From the NCBI GenBank assembly GCA_013036105.1, contig JAAXCX010000003.1, positions 62,001 through 126,000 on the forward strand: 64,000 nt of DNA. Direction: 5' to 3'. Position 1 is the stretch's first letter. Each line of letters begins with the position of its first letter. The position numbers and the translations under genes were made by a program. The notes below the pieces were generated by a model. That model did not search any database. It saw nothing but the letters and a program-made list of their open reading frames with translations, and was not told the origin of the DNA. The DNA is from Vulcanimicrobiota bacterium (GTDB lineage: Bacteria; Vulcanimicrobiota; Vulcanimicrobiia; Vulcanimicrobiales; Vulcanimicrobiaceae). Of this stretch, positions 16,908-25,820 are shown one piece after another.

Positions 16908-17665
16908 GAGGAAAGCCGGTTTCGCAGCGTGGCCGCATTGAAATCGGCCGTGCCGGCAATTGCAGGTTCGGCGATTAAGAAGCCTTGCACGGCATGAACT
17001 TTTCCGATTCCCTGAATAAACTGCAGCGCTTCTTGCGTCTCGATACCTTCTGCAACCAGGACGCTTTCGGTCTCGTGCGCGATTGCCGCAATGCCGGCGA
17101 GTACGGCGCGGCAGGTTTTGTCGGTCAGCGCACGATTCACGATCGAGCCGTCGATCTTTATGTAATCGACCGGTAAGATGCTCAGCATCCACAATCCCGC
17201 GTTGCCGGCGCCCGCATCGTCGAGCGCGAGCTTCACGCCGAGTTCGCGAAACGAAAGCGCGCGTTCCACGACCCGTTCGATATCGGTGATCGCGCGTTCC
17301 GTCACTTCGAGCACGACGCGCGTGGGATCGAAGCCGCGCCGCGAGATTCCATAAGTCAGACGGCGTGGATCGAATTCGGGATGCTCGAGCGTCGCCGGCG
17401 AAACGTTGACGAAGAGCAGCACGTCGTCGGGAACGTGTTTGACCGAACGGACGATCGTTTCAAAGCACAATACGTCGAGCTCGTGCACCATTTTTGACCC
17501 GTGCGCAACGGTGAATAGCTGCTCGGGTCCGGAAAATCCGTAGTGCGCGGGCGGACGCGCGAGCGCCTCATAACCGAGGACGCGGTCTTCGCGAAGGTCC
17601 CAGATCGGCTGGAACGCCATATCCAGTTCGCGGTCGAGCAAAAGCTGTTGCAAGGCCTTTTTCAT
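16889..17665 (-). CDS. Stand-alone EAL-domain protein, probable c-di-GMP phosphodiesterase
   Basis: 258 aa from ATG 17665. It is a single EAL domain: the EAL signature at residues 33-35 in GYEALARP, FVNVSPATLEHPEF, VVLEVTER, the metal-binding pair in LALDDAGAG, the lysine in DYIKIDGSIV, AEGIET and VQGFLIAEP. All key catalytic positions seem present, although the usual DDFGTG loop is DDAGAG. It should hydrolyse c-di-GMP to pGpG in the cytoplasm. No sensor domain or membrane anchor is attached. The stop lies close to or inside the start of the threonine synthase gene on the same strand. Confidence 0.9.
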   Translation of the reverse strand: MKKALQQLLLDRELDMAFQPIWDLREDRVLGYEALARPPAHYGFSGPEQLFTVAHGSKMVHELDVLCFETIVRSVKHVPDDVLLFVNVSPATLEHPEFDPRRLTYGISRRGFDPTRVVLEVTERAITDIERVVERALSFRELGVKLALDDAGAGNAGLWMLSILPVDYIKIDGSIVNRALTDKTCRAVLAGIAAIAHETESVLVAEGIETQEALQFIQGIGKVHAVQGFLIAEPAIAGTADFNAATLRNRLSSSKLTA

Positions 17666-17734
17666 GAGGTCTGTGCTCGCCGATTCTCGCCCTAGGAAAA
17701 AAATTCCCACGCGGCAGCGCCGAATGCCCTCCCG

Positions 17735-18946
17735 GTGCTCCTGACGCCGCGCGGCGAGTCCCGCTCTTTCGTGCTCGCGCTCTTCACAGTATCGATGATC
17801 GCCGGGTCGATGCTCTACGGCGGCATCGGCGCGCTCGTTCCCTACGTCGGGCGCTCGTTTGACTTGCCGCATGCGCAGCTGGGCCTTATCGCCACCGCGA
17901 TGGTCGTGGGCGGTTTCTTGACCGTCGCCATAAGCGGAACGCTCTGCGACCGATATGGCGACAAGGCGATGCTGCTCGAGTCCGGTGTCCTGATGGGCGG
18001 CTCGATGATGGCGGCCGCAATTTTTCCGAACTATCTGTGGCTGCTCGGATGCATCTTTTTGTATGGCGTGGGCAACGCCGCGAGCAATCCGGCGGGCACG
18101 CATGCGATCCTCGCGTTCTTTTCACGCGAGCAACGCGGGCTGGCGATGGGTATCCGCCAAACGGGCATGCCGGTCGGCGGCGCATTCGGCAGTCTGCTTT
18201 TTGCACTCGTCGCCTGGCATTATGGCTATCGCGGGGCGCTACTTACGGCCGGCGCGGTCGTGCTCGTCGTTTGCACCGCAGCTGCGTCTCTGTACCGGCA
18301 GCCGAAAGAACTCTGCGGCGAACACGTCTCGATTGTGAAACTGCTCGAAGACATCGGGTGCATCGGTAAGGATCCGCGCCTAATTCTGGTGACGGTGACC
18401 GCGATGCTGCTGATGTCACTGCAGATCATCTTCATCACGTTCTTTCCGATCACGCTCGTTCGCGGCGGCGGGTATTCAGCGGAGATCGCCGCGCTGATAT
18501 TTGCGGGTGGACACCTCTCGGCCGGCGCCGGTCGCATGGCGTGGGGCGGACTGAGTGACCACCGCTATCAGGGCAACCGCACCATTCCCATGGTGTACTG
18601 CGCAATATTTGGTGCCGGCGCCGCAATGCTGTTGAGCGGCATCGGACATAACGGCATTTGGCTGCCCTGCATCGCCGCATTCGGATTGGGATTTGCGGGT
18701 GAGGGCTGGTTCGCGCTCGCGATGCTCGCGCTCGCGGAGATTGGCGGCGAAGAGCATGCCGGCGGTGCGGTCGGTTTCGGTATCATGTGGATGCTGGTCG
18801 CAGCGGCGATCGCGCCGCTGCTGATGGGGAACCTCGTCGGAAGCGGTGGTTACGGTATCGCCTGGCACGTCGCTGCGGGAATTGCCTTGGTCGCGGCGGT
18901 TCCGGCGCTGATGGTCAGCCGAATGATGCGAGCTAAGCCGGCATGA
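17735..18946 (+). CDS. Major facilitator superfamily transporter
   Basis: 403 aa, GTG start, about 12 helices. The loop-2 motif A is visible as GTLCDRYGDKAMLLES, and AMGIRQTGMPVGGAFGS is the helix-5 region typical of CynX/NimT-like and related MFS carriers. It transports an unknown small solute, probably by proton coupling. Its stop shares four bases with the start of the GNAT gene downstream, so the two are co-expressed. It is divergent from the EAL gene, with about 70 bp between them. Confidence 0.88.
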   Translation: MLLTPRGESRSFVLALFTVSMIAGSMLYGGIGALVPYVGRSFDLPHAQLGLIATAMVVGGFLTVAISGTLCDRYGDKAMLLESGVLMGGSMMAAAIFPNYLWLLGCIFLYGVGNAASNPAGTHAILAFFSREQRGLAMGIRQTGMPVGGAFGSLLFALVAWHYGYRGALLTAGAVVLVVCTAAASLYRQPKELCGEHVSIVKLLEDIGCIGKDPRLILVTVTAMLLMSLQIIFITFFPITLVRGGGYSAEIAALIFAGGHLSAGAGRMAWGGLSDHRYQGNRTIPMVYCAIFGAGAAMLLSGIGHNGIWLPCIAAFGLGFAGEGWFALAMLALAEIGGEEHAGGAVGFGIMWMLVAAAIAPLLMGNLVGSGGYGIAWHVAAGIALVAAVPALMVSRMMRAKPA

Positions 18947-19452
18947 ATACAATCGAAACCGAGAGACTGCTTATCAGAAAATGGGACGTCGAAAACGACC
19001 TTGATGATGCATTCTCATTTTATGGAGACGCCGAAACCATGCGATTTATCCCGGGAGGCGTGAAAGATCGCGAGAAAACGCGCGCGTCCTTACAACGCAT
19101 GTTCGATCGCGACAAAGAAGACGGCTTCGGGATATGGCCCGTCGTGCACAAAACGGACGGGCGTGTCATCGGCGCATGCGGCGTTTTTTACATTCCGGAT
19201 CATGGCACCGACGTCGAAATCGCGTGGCTCTTCGATAAAGCGTATCGCGGGCGCGGTTACGCGACGGAAGCGGCGCGTGCCGTCACCGTCTTTGCTTTCG
19301 CCGACCTTCGCCTCTCTGTTTTGTACGCACTGATACACCAAGCCAACACACCGTCGATCGGCGTAGCCGAACGGCTAGGAATGGAATTTCACCGAATGAT
19401 GTACGCATACGACCACGATCTCAGGCTTTATGAAAAACAGGCGCCCTCATGA
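18943..19452 (+). CDS. GNAT N-acetyltransferase (RimJ/RimL-like)
   Basis: 169 aa. The N-terminus ETERLLIRKWDVEN is the typical opening of Acetyltransf_3 proteins; the acetyl-CoA binding loop is AYRGRGYATEAARAV at about residues 100-114, and NTPSIGVAERLGMEF is the conserved C-terminal segment. Family members acetylate protein N-termini, amino acids or antibiotics; the substrate here is unknown. ATGA overlap with the MFS gene implies a shared transcript and perhaps a shared substrate. Confidence 0.88.
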   Translation: MNTIETERLLIRKWDVENDLDDAFSFYGDAETMRFIPGGVKDREKTRASLQRMFDRDKEDGFGIWPVVHKTDGRVIGACGVFYIPDHGTDVEIAWLFDKAYRGRGYATEAARAVTVFAFADLRLSVLYALIHQANTPSIGVAERLGMEFHRMMYAYDHDLRLYEKQAPS

Positions 19453-19495
19453 ACGCGAGTGTTATACCGGCCCCCCGCGAGGGGATGAGTGACGT

Positions 19496-19705
19496 ATGAA
19501 AACCATGCAATGTAAGGACCTCGGCGGAACCTGTGACGAAAAGTTGTCGGCTGGGTCGTGGGACGAAATGGTACAAACCATGACTAAACACGTCATGCAA
19601 GAACACCCGGACGTAGCCAAGCAAATGGAAGCGATGCATAACGACGATCCGCAAAAATGGGGCAAAGAAATGAAGCCCAAATGGGAAGCCGCCCCCGAGA
19701 GCTAG
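19496..19705 (+). CDS. DUF1059-family small protein
   Basis: 69 aa. The opening MKTMQCKDLGGTCDEKL, with two cysteines, and the following W-D-E-M-V-Q-T-M helix fit the small DUF1059 family, whose function is unknown. A GAGGGG ribosome site lies about 10 bases upstream of ATG. It ends one base before the stop of the convergent haemoglobin-ankyrin gene. Confidence 0.7.
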   Translation: MKTMQCKDLGGTCDEKLSAGSWDEMVQTMTKHVMQEHPDVAKQMEAMHNDDPQKWGKEMKPKWEAAPES

Positions 19706-19706
19706 C

Positions 19707-20729
19707 TTACGATGCGCGTCCCGCTAGCAACCGGGCAACCTCTTTCCGGCGGCAGTTAAGTGCGCGTTGCAGGGGCGAGTCGCCCTTGGTATCCTTGGCG
19801 TCGGCCGCCGCGCCGCAATCGAGCAATGCCTGCGCAATTCCCATGAATCCGCGCCTGGCCGCCATGTGCAGCGGAGTCGTCCGTGTGACGCCGCCGCTCG
19901 CGTTCACGTCGCCACCGGCTCGCACCAGCGCCCGCACGATCTCCGGTCCCGCCTCTGAAGCGCATTCGTTCGCCACGCGGTAGAGCGGCGTGTGGCCACC
20001 ATCATCCCGCGTGTTCGGATCCGCGCCGAGCCGGAGCAACGATTCCACCACATCCAGGCAACCTGCGCCGGATGCAAAATGCAGGAGCGTTTTTCCCGCG
20101 AAACGCCGCGTCATGAGCGACGGCTCTCTCTGGACGGCATCGATCACAAAGCGAATCAGTGGCTCGCGGCGGGATTGCATCATCCGCGCGAGCAGCCCAA
20201 CGAAAACCGATGGCCGGGACGCAAATCGCGGTGCAAAGGCCAAAGCTTCTTGGTCACGGCCGCCGGCAATCGCTGCGATGCATTCATCCAAGGCACGCTG
20301 CTCGGCCCAACGCGCGCCGAGTTCGCCGGACTCCCAAGCTGCTGTCTCTTTTCCAGTGACGTAAGCAGAGCTCTCGAAGAAGAATTGACGAAGCGCTTTT
20401 CGTGCGCCGTCATCCATCTGGACAGCATCGAGCGTTGCTTGCATGTGCTTGAGCCACGCGCCCCGTTCCGCAGCACCAATCTGGAAACGTGCATGCGATT
20501 CACGCAAGCTCAACCACCATCGAGATTGGGCTTGGTCCTCATCGCCACCCAGAAACTGAATGAGGAAAGCGGCAAACTCCTCGGTGGCGCATCGAAGACT
20601 CTTGCCCGGAAAGAGCGGGCGCAAGACCGGGTCCTTGCCAACGCGCGCGTAAAACTCCGCCGAAAGCCGTTTACAACCGGCTTCACCACCGAGCGTCTTT
20701 AAGAATCCGGGCCGCATGCCATTTTTCAA
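19707..20729 (-). CDS. Truncated haemoglobin fused to ankyrin repeats
   Basis: About 340 aa from TTG 20729, chosen because GAGG lies 8 bases upstream; ATG 20717 is the alternative. The longer open frame is rejected because its first 30 codons are the tRNA-Sec gene read as protein. Residues 9-115 match a group II truncated haemoglobin: LSAEFYARVGKDPVLRPLF, then FLGGDEDQA, and the proximal histidine in RESHARFQIG (H79), followed by WLKHMQATLDA. From about residue 215 to the end come ankyrin repeats (KTLLHFASGAGCLDVVESLL, HTPLYRVANE, TTPLHMAARRGFMGIAQALL). Such haemoglobins bind O2 or NO; ankyrin repeats bind proteins. The fusion suggests a gas-dependent protein interaction, an inference. Confidence 0.8.
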   Translation of the reverse strand: MKNGMRPGFLKTLGGEAGCKRLSAEFYARVGKDPVLRPLFPGKSLRCATEEFAAFLIQFLGGDEDQAQSRWWLSLRESHARFQIGAAERGAWLKHMQATLDAVQMDDGARKALRQFFFESSAYVTGKETAAWESGELGARWAEQRALDECIAAIAGGRDQEALAFAPRFASRPSVFVGLLARMMQSRREPLIRFVIDAVQREPSLMTRRFAGKTLLHFASGAGCLDVVESLLRLGADPNTRDDGGHTPLYRVANECASEAGPEIVRALVRAGGDVNASGGVTRTTPLHMAARRGFMGIAQALLDCGAAADAKDTKGDSPLQRALNCRRKEVARLLAGRAS

Positions 20730-20766
20730 GGATTTTACCTCGTAATGCGCGTCAATCGTGGAATCG

Positions 20767-20860
20767 TGGCGGGAAAGTGTAGGAATCGAACCTACCAGCC
20801 GGCTTGCACCGGCCTCAGCGGTTTTGAAGACCGTGCGGGCCACCAGACCCGTACTCTCCC
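20767..20860 (-). tRNA. selC: Selenocysteine tRNA (anticodon UCA)
   Basis: 94 nt including an encoded CCA. The acceptor stem is the 8-bp form special to bacterial tRNA-Sec: GGGAGAGT pairs with ACTTTCCC (one G-U), followed by discriminator G and CCA. The anticodon loop CTTCAAA carries TCA (20825-20827 on the plus strand). A long extra arm (GGCCGG..CCGGCT) and TTCGATTC T-loop complete the fold. It is charged with serine and converted to Sec-tRNA by SelA, then delivered by SelB; both genes are at 29.4-32.6 kb. Confidence 0.97.
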
Positions 20861-20902
20861 ATGAACGAGAAGAGCATCATTGTGATTTTGGGGCGATGGG
20901 CC

Positions 20903-21394
20903 CTAGCGTCCCAGAGCGTTTACAGAATCAATCCGCCACTCACCGCTGACGCGAACAATATGAACCTGCAGTGCATGATCGAAATGCACTCCTTTGAAAA
21001 ATACGTTCACCGTTGCAGTATTGTTCCACGACCGCAGAGCGGTAGCTGTAATGCGAGCTCGCCAACCCGGTACGTGCCGGGTCTGAAACGCCTCATCCAA
21101 GTTTTGAGCCTGCATAAAATAATCCGCATCGGGTCCCGTGGGGCCGCTATGCGCCTCAGCGTATCGCAGCTTGCGCAAGAGTGCCGTCGTCACATATCGG
21201 TCTAGCGGCGTATGTGGCTTCATGAAATCTCGGCTCGGCGATCCGAGCCCACTCAGGTACCAAACGTAAAAATTCTCAACGAATTGGCCAGGCGATACGG
21301 CACCCGCGCGTACCGGAATCCACACCAGCACCGCGGCCAGCACGCAGAGCAACATTCTTCGCTTGAATTGGGATGCGATCATGGGTTGTCTCAT
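20903..21394 (-). CDS. Exported DUF3828-like protein
   Basis: 163 aa from ATG 21394; an earlier GTG at 21424 is possible. A signal peptide is seen (MLLCVLAAVLVWIPVRAGAV). The mature part begins PGQFVENFYVWYLSGLG and ends with VSGEWRIDSVNA, the layout of DUF3828 proteins, a cystatin/NTF2-like fold of unknown function. It should be periplasmic or membrane-attached. It lies just upstream (in map order) of tRNA-Sec, on the same strand. Confidence 0.6.
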   Translation of the reverse strand: MRQPMIASQFKRRMLLCVLAAVLVWIPVRAGAVSPGQFVENFYVWYLSGLGSPSRDFMKPHTPLDRYVTTALLRKLRYAEAHSGPTGPDADYFMQAQNLDEAFQTRHVPGWRARITATALRSWNNTATVNVFFKGVHFDHALQVHIVRVSGEWRIDSVNALGR

Positions 21395-21434
21395 GCCATG
21401 AAATGCGCCGCGGGTCCCCGGCACCCTTCAAGCT

Positions 21435-21989
21435 CTATGAGGCCGATTCGCCCTCCAACACCGGACGCGGCTTGAGCCGCGGAAGACCGCGTGGATAGAG
21501 GGACGTACCGTGGCGCTTTTCGTAAGCGAGCTGCATAGCGACGAGCGCTTCAAAGTTCTCAAAGACTTCGTTGCCGCGCGTGCTGCGCGTTAGCGCGATA
21601 AAATCGCCGCCGATTTCCCACATCTCGCTCGGAAGCGTGAAATACCGCAGAACGAGCTGGAGATCGAGCGCGCGCGCGCAAACGAGCGCACCGACCGATT
21701 CGTAAAAGTTGAAAATTTTGTTCGCCTGACGGGCGGCGCCCGAGCTGGGACGTGCCGCTACGCCCGCGCGGACTGCCGGGTCGCGCAGATCCGAATTCAG
21801 CCTACCGATTACGTAATCGAGTGAATCTTGGATTTCGGGCGTCTGGTATTTTTCGGTCAACGGCAGTAGGGCTGCCACCTGGTTGCCCGACCGCAGGTGC
21901 GAAATTTGTCGCAGGGCAGCATACGCGGTCAGCCCGATGACGAAGAGCGTCGCTAAGGATGAGACTGCCGCTAGCCATTCGGGGCTCAC
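21435..21989 (-). CDS. Membrane-anchored DUF4760-like protein
   Basis: 184 aa from GTG 21989, placed after the stop of the DNA methyltransferase; the longer frame would overlap that gene by about 70 bp. An N-terminal membrane helix (WLAAVSSLATLFVIGLTAYA) is followed by a cytoplasmic helical domain with IFNFYESVGALVCARALD and FENFEALVA, features of the DUF4760 family (unknown function). It follows the methyltransferase with a 25-bp gap on the same strand and may be co-transcribed. Confidence 0.55.
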   Translation of the reverse strand: MSPEWLAAVSSLATLFVIGLTAYAALRQISHLRSGNQVAALLPLTEKYQTPEIQDSLDYVIGRLNSDLRDPAVRAGVAARPSSGAARQANKIFNFYESVGALVCARALDLQLVLRYFTLPSEMWEIGGDFIALTRSTRGNEVFENFEALVAMQLAYEKRHGTSLYPRGLPRLKPRPVLEGESAS

Positions 21990-22014
21990 GCCCCGTGGGT
22001 TCGAGGGCGGCCTT

Positions 22015-23007
22015 TTAAACTTTCTTCGTGCCGGCCGAACGCAGCCGCTTGCGGATTGCCCAAGCACCTCTTTCGAGTTCGGCACTTAGCGTAGCGACGA
22101 TCGCGCTGCGAGTCGCTCCCGATGCATCCAACTCGCGAAAGCGGCCCTCCAGCTGCTCGAGCTCTGCGGCACTCCATGACTTTCCGCGGTTGCGCACGAC
22201 ATGTGGATCCGGCTCCGCTTCGAGCAGCGAACCCGGAACGATCTTTCGCAGATCGGGAACGCGGCTCCGAAACGTCGGCTCTGATATTTCGAATCCGACA
22301 AAGCGGCGGTTCATGCCGATAGCCACCGCCGCAGTCGAGCCGCCGCCCAGAAAGAAATCGCAGACCAGCTCGCCTTCTTTACTACTGTAAGCGAGAATTT
22401 TTTTGAGCAGTGCTTTCGGCAGCTCGTTTTTGTTTTTGCGCTGCCCGGGTTTGTACTCGCGGTTGATGCTCCAAACGTCTTCGCGATCGCGGTAGTTGAG
22501 GGAACGCCCGTCCGCCGCCGTTTCGTCCAATGCAAAACGCGACTGCAAATTGAACCGGCGTCGGCTGCCCGGCTTGGCGTAGTACAGAATGTGATAATGC
22601 GACGAGACGAATTTCGACGACGTGTAGACGCCGAAGTTGTACTTCCAGATGATGTGATTGATTTCGCGCAGATTCGTCTTGCGCAGCGCGCCGAGCACGT
22701 CGTACAGGTTCGTGTATCCCGAGACAACGTAGAGCTGGCCGCCGGGTTTGAGCACGCGCTCGGCCTGCGCTATCCAGGCGCGGCTAAAGCTCGCATATTT
22801 GCGCGCATCAACTTCCACGTAGCCGTCGTCGACGAAGCGCTCGTCACGGTTGTAATGCCGGTCGAGCCGATCGCCCTCGATTCCGTACGGCGGATCGGTC
22901 ACAATCAGATCGACGCTGCCGTCGGCCAGATGTGCGGCGGCGCCGCGAATGCAGTCCGCATTGACGAACAGATGCTCGCCGATGCGTTCGATTGTTGGCG
23001 CTGCCAT
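22015..23007 (-). CDS. Site-specific DNA methyltransferase (N6-adenine/N4-cytosine, beta order)
   Basis: 330 aa from ATG 23007. The catalytic motif IV is LIVTDPPYGIEGD near residue 36, preceding motif I region VCDFFLGGGSTAAVAIG, the beta-class order. The KYNFGVYTSSKFVSSHYHIL segment is typical of N6_N4_Mtase proteins. The C-terminal 70 residues (SWSAAELEQLEGRF, then AIRKRL) look like a Myb/SANT-like DNA-binding tail. No partner endonuclease is adjacent, so this may be a solitary (orphan) methyltransferase with a regulatory role or a remnant. Divergent from typA with 37 bp between starts. Confidence 0.85.
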   Translation of the reverse strand: MAAPTIERIGEHLFVNADCIRGAAAHLADGSVDLIVTDPPYGIEGDRLDRHYNRDERFVDDGYVEVDARKYASFSRAWIAQAERVLKPGGQLYVVSGYTNLYDVLGALRKTNLREINHIIWKYNFGVYTSSKFVSSHYHILYYAKPGSRRRFNLQSRFALDETAADGRSLNYRDREDVWSINREYKPGQRKNKNELPKALLKKILAYSSKEGELVCDFFLGGGSTAAVAIGMNRRFVGFEISEPTFRSRVPDLRKIVPGSLLEAEPDPHVVRNRGKSWSAAELEQLEGRFRELDASGATRSAIVATLSAELERGAWAIRKRLRSAGTKKV

Positions 23008-23044
23008 ACCGGAAGCTTCGCGCCCGAGCGCGAACCCGCCCTTT

Positions 23045-24874
23045 ATGATCACCACCCGCCCGGATATCCGCAATGTCGCCATCATCGCGCACGTGGATCA
23101 CGGCAAGACCACGCTCGTCGACGCGATGCTCAAACAAAGCGGCATTTTCCGCGAGGGTCAGCACGTCGCGACGCGCGTGATGGATTCCAATCCGCTCGAG
23201 CGCGAGCGCGGCATCACCATCCTCGCGAAAAATACGGCCGTCCGCCACGGAGATATCAAGTTCAACATCGTCGACACGCCCGGCCACGCGGATTTCGGAG
23301 GCGAGGTCGAGCGCGTGCTCCAGATGGTGCAAGGCGTACTGCTGCTCGTAGACGCCGCCGAAGGGGTCATGCCGCAGACGCGCTTCGTTTTGCGCAAAGC
23401 ACTGGAACTCGATCTCAAAACGATCGTGGTGATCAACAAGATCGATCGAAAGGATGCGCGGCCGGCCGAGATCGTCAACGACGTCTTCGACCTCTTCGTC
23501 GAACTGGGCGCGAACGACGAACAAGCCGAGTTTCCGGTCGTCTACACCAATGCAAAGCTGGGCATCGCCAAGATCGAGCTCGACGACGAGAGCCAAACCC
23601 TCGAACCGCTTTTTGAGACGATCGCCACGCGCGTCCCCGAGGCGCCGGCCGAAGACGGCCCGCTGCAGCTGCTGGTCTCAGCCATCGATCACAACCAGTA
23701 CGTTGGCCGGGTCGGCATCGGCCGCGTCTTCCGCGGCGTCGCGCGCGTGAATGCACCGATCGTCAAAGTCTCGCGCGACGGAACCGTCGAGAGCGGCTTG
23801 CGACTGACGAAAATGCTGACGTTCTTCGGCCTGGAGCGAATCGAAGTCGAAGAAGCGATGGCCGGCGACATCATCTGCGTTTCGGGCATCGAAGGTTTGA
23901 ACATCGGCGATACGATCGCAGACATCAGCGAGCCCGAGGGCGTCCACGCGGTCGCGGTCGACGAACCGACCGTCTCGATGTTCTTTAGCGTGAATAACTC
24001 GCCGTTCGCCGGACGCGAAGGAAAATATTTGACGTCGCGCCAGATCCGCGACCGGCTGATGCGCGAGCTGGAATCCAACGTCGCTTTGCGGGTTGAGGAG
24101 ACGGATTCGGCCGACACGTTCGAAGTGCGCGGACGCGGCGAGCTGCATCTTTCGATTCTGATCGAGACGATGCGCCGCGAAGGTTACGAACTGCAAGTCT
24201 CGAAGCCGCAGGTGATCATCACCGAACGCAACGGCCAAAAGCACGAGCCCGTCGAGTACGTGGTCGTCGACGTTCCGGACGAATACTCGGGGCCCGTTAT
24301 CGAGGCGCTCGGTCAGCGTAAAGCGTTGATGTCGAACATGATATCGGTCGCCGGCTCGCGCAGACTCGAATACACGATGCCGACCCGCGCAATCTTCGGG
24401 TTGCGCGGAGAGTTGCTAACGCTGACGCGCGGCACGGCCGTGATGTCGCATACGTACTACGATCATCAGCCCTGGATGGGCGAATTACCGAGCCGCAATG
24501 TAGGCGCGCTGGTTGCGAGCGATACGGGCAGGACGACGGGCTACGCGCTGATGGGCGTGCAGCAGCGCGGCCGGTTTTTTGTCGGCCCTGGCGTTGAGGT
24601 CTACGAAGGCATGGTCGCCGGACGAGCCAACGATGACATGGATGTCGCGCTCAACGTCGTGCGCGCAAAGAAGCTCACCAACATGCGCGCGTCGGGCTCC
24701 GACGAAAACGTCAACATCGCGCCACCCGAGGAGCTTTCACTCGAGCGCGCCATCGAGTTTATTGAGGACGATGAGCTCGTCGAAGTAACGCCGAAATCCA
24801 TTCGCATTCGCAAACGCATCCTCAATGAAACGGCGCGGCTGCGCCAACGGAAAAAGGAGAAAGTCAACGCATGA
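23045..24874 (+). CDS. typA: Translational GTPase TypA/BipA
   Basis: 609 aa from ATG 23045; the open frame begins earlier but the usual family N-terminus ([20 protein letters not shown]) fits this start. G1 is [11 protein letters not shown]2 the ERERGITI loop, G3 [11 protein letters not shown]4 NKIDR. Domains II-V and the BipA-specific C-terminal domain (ending in [13 protein letters not shown]) are complete. TypA binds 70S ribosomes near the A site and supports 50S assembly and growth under cold or stress. Its stop overlaps the start of the chagasin-like gene by four bases. Confidence 0.97.
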   Translation: MITTRPDIRNVAIIAHVDHGKTTLVDAMLKQSGIFREGQHVATRVMDSNPLERERGITILAKNTAVRHGDIKFNIVDTPGHADFGGEVERVLQMVQGVLLLVDAAEGVMPQTRFVLRKALELDLKTIVVINKIDRKDARPAEIVNDVFDLFVELGANDEQAEFPVVYTNAKLGIAKIELDDESQTLEPLFETIATRVPEAPAEDGPLQLLVSAIDHNQYVGRVGIGRVFRGVARVNAPIVKVSRDGTVESGLRLTKMLTFFGLERIEVEEAMAGDIICVSGIEGLNIGDTIADISEPEGVHAVAVDEPTVSMFFSVNNSPFAGREGKYLTSRQIRDRLMRELESNVALRVEETDSADTFEVRGRGELHLSILIETMRREGYELQVSKPQVIITERNGQKHEPVEYVVVDVPDEYSGPVIEALGQRKALMSNMISVAGSRRLEYTMPTRAIFGLRGELLTLTRGTAVMSHTYYDHQPWMGELPSRNVGALVASDTGRTTGYALMGVQQRGRFFVGPGVEVYEGMVAGRANDDMDVALNVVRAKKLTNMRASGSDENVNIAPPEELSLERAIEFIEDDELVEVTPKSIRIRKRILNETARLRQRKKEKVNA

Positions 24875-25260
24875 ATTTTAAAGGCGCGTTTCTCGCCATG
24901 CTCTTCTCGCTTGGTGCAGCAGCACCGGCGCTCGCCGACACTTATAACGGAACAGTCTTCACGTCTTCGCCCGTCAGCGTCACCGCCGGACAAGAGTTTT
25001 TGATCGCGATCCCGAGCAATCCGACGACCGGGTATTCTTGGACCGGCAAGAGTTCGAATGGCGTCGTGACCGTGTGGGGTTCCGCATATCAGGGACCGCC
25101 TGCAACGGCGAAGCAGAAAATGGGCACGGGCGGCGAGCAGATTTTCGTCTGCAAGGCCAACAGCCCGGGCACCGCGCAGATTACGTTCTCCTATGCGCGG
25201 CCGTGGCAAAAGGGCGTCAAAGCCGCGCGCACGATGACCTTCAGCGTCACCGTGAAGTAA
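24871..25260 (+). CDS. Exported chagasin-like cysteine protease inhibitor (I42)
   Basis: 129 aa with a signal peptide (FLAMLFSLGAAAPALA, cleavage before DTYNG). The mature domain carries the three inhibitory loops of family I42: NPTTGYSW, the Gly-rich GTGGEQIFVCKA region and RPWQKG. Such proteins have an immunoglobulin-like fold and block papain-like (C1) cysteine proteases, either the cell's own or those of predators or hosts. ATGA overlap with typA puts an exported inhibitor on a housekeeping transcript, which is odd. Confidence 0.88.
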   Translation: MNFKGAFLAMLFSLGAAAPALADTYNGTVFTSSPVSVTAGQEFLIAIPSNPTTGYSWTGKSSNGVVTVWGSAYQGPPATAKQKMGTGGEQIFVCKANSPGTAQITFSYARPWQKGVKAARTMTFSVTVK

Positions 25261-25263
25261 GTC

Positions 25264-25818
25264 TTACGCGATAAGCCCGATCACGGCGATGGCACCGGCG
25301 GCGACGGTAGCTGAAAAAGCGAGCCGCTGCCGGTAGAGTTTGATGTCGCGGATATACGCCAGCGCCATCGCTTCAATCGCAAGCTCTTCCACCATTCCGT
25401 CGCGCGTTTCCGGCAGCGATTTTATGTACTCGTCCACCGTCTTCGACGATTGGACGCCCGGACGGTCACGCAGCGAATCGCGCCAGTCCAGCTTGAACAT
25501 TCCTCCCGCGTAAAACGTGTTCTGCACGCGGACGCCACGAATGTGCCCAGTCGCATCGCCTATGCCGACGAGCGTTTTGACCGCGACATAGATCGCGAGA
25601 ACATACATAACGACCGCGAGGACCATCACGACATTGCCCACCGTGGCAGAGAATCCGCGCGAATGCCAGTATGCGAAAAACAGAGCGACCTGCGGCAGCG
25701 GAATCGCAAGCGCGGCCAGCAAGATACTGACTTTCGTATCCACCGCGCGAATCGTTCCCTGTATATCTTTGATGGAAGAAAGCAGAAAGTGCATCTGCTC
25801 GCTGAACGCGAGTTCCAT
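25264..25818 (-). CDS. Three-helix membrane protein resembling Pycsar effector PycTM
   Basis: 184 aa. The N-terminus has an amphipathic segment followed by IRAVDTKVSILLAALAI, then two membrane helices (to about residue 80), a polar central region, and a last helix at the C-terminus (AFSATVAAGAIAVIGLIA). This layout, and the A/V-D-T-K before the first helix, resembles the PycTM (DUF5706) effectors of Pycsar antiphage systems. No pyrimidine cyclase is beside it, so it may be an orphan or only a related membrane protein. The neighbouring clpB starts downstream on the same strand with two bases between. Confidence 0.5.
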   Translation of the reverse strand: MELAFSEQMHFLLSSIKDIQGTIRAVDTKVSILLAALAIPLPQVALFFAYWHSRGFSATVGNVVMVLAVVMYVLAIYVAVKTLVGIGDATGHIRGVRVQNTFYAGGMFKLDWRDSLRDRPGVQSSKTVDEYIKSLPETRDGMVEELAIEAMALAYIRDIKLYRQRLAFSATVAAGAIAVIGLIA

Positions 25819-25820
25819 AC

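Noticed and set aside
20730-20843. N-terminal extension of the haemoglobin-ankyrin protein
   Set aside because: Most of these codons are the 3' part of tRNA-Sec read as protein; a TTG with a ribosome site lies after the tRNA.
22015-23007. The chromosomal DNA methyltransferase as part of the Cas1 element
   Set aside because: It lies 30 kb away with chromosome-like composition and belongs to another methyltransferase branch.
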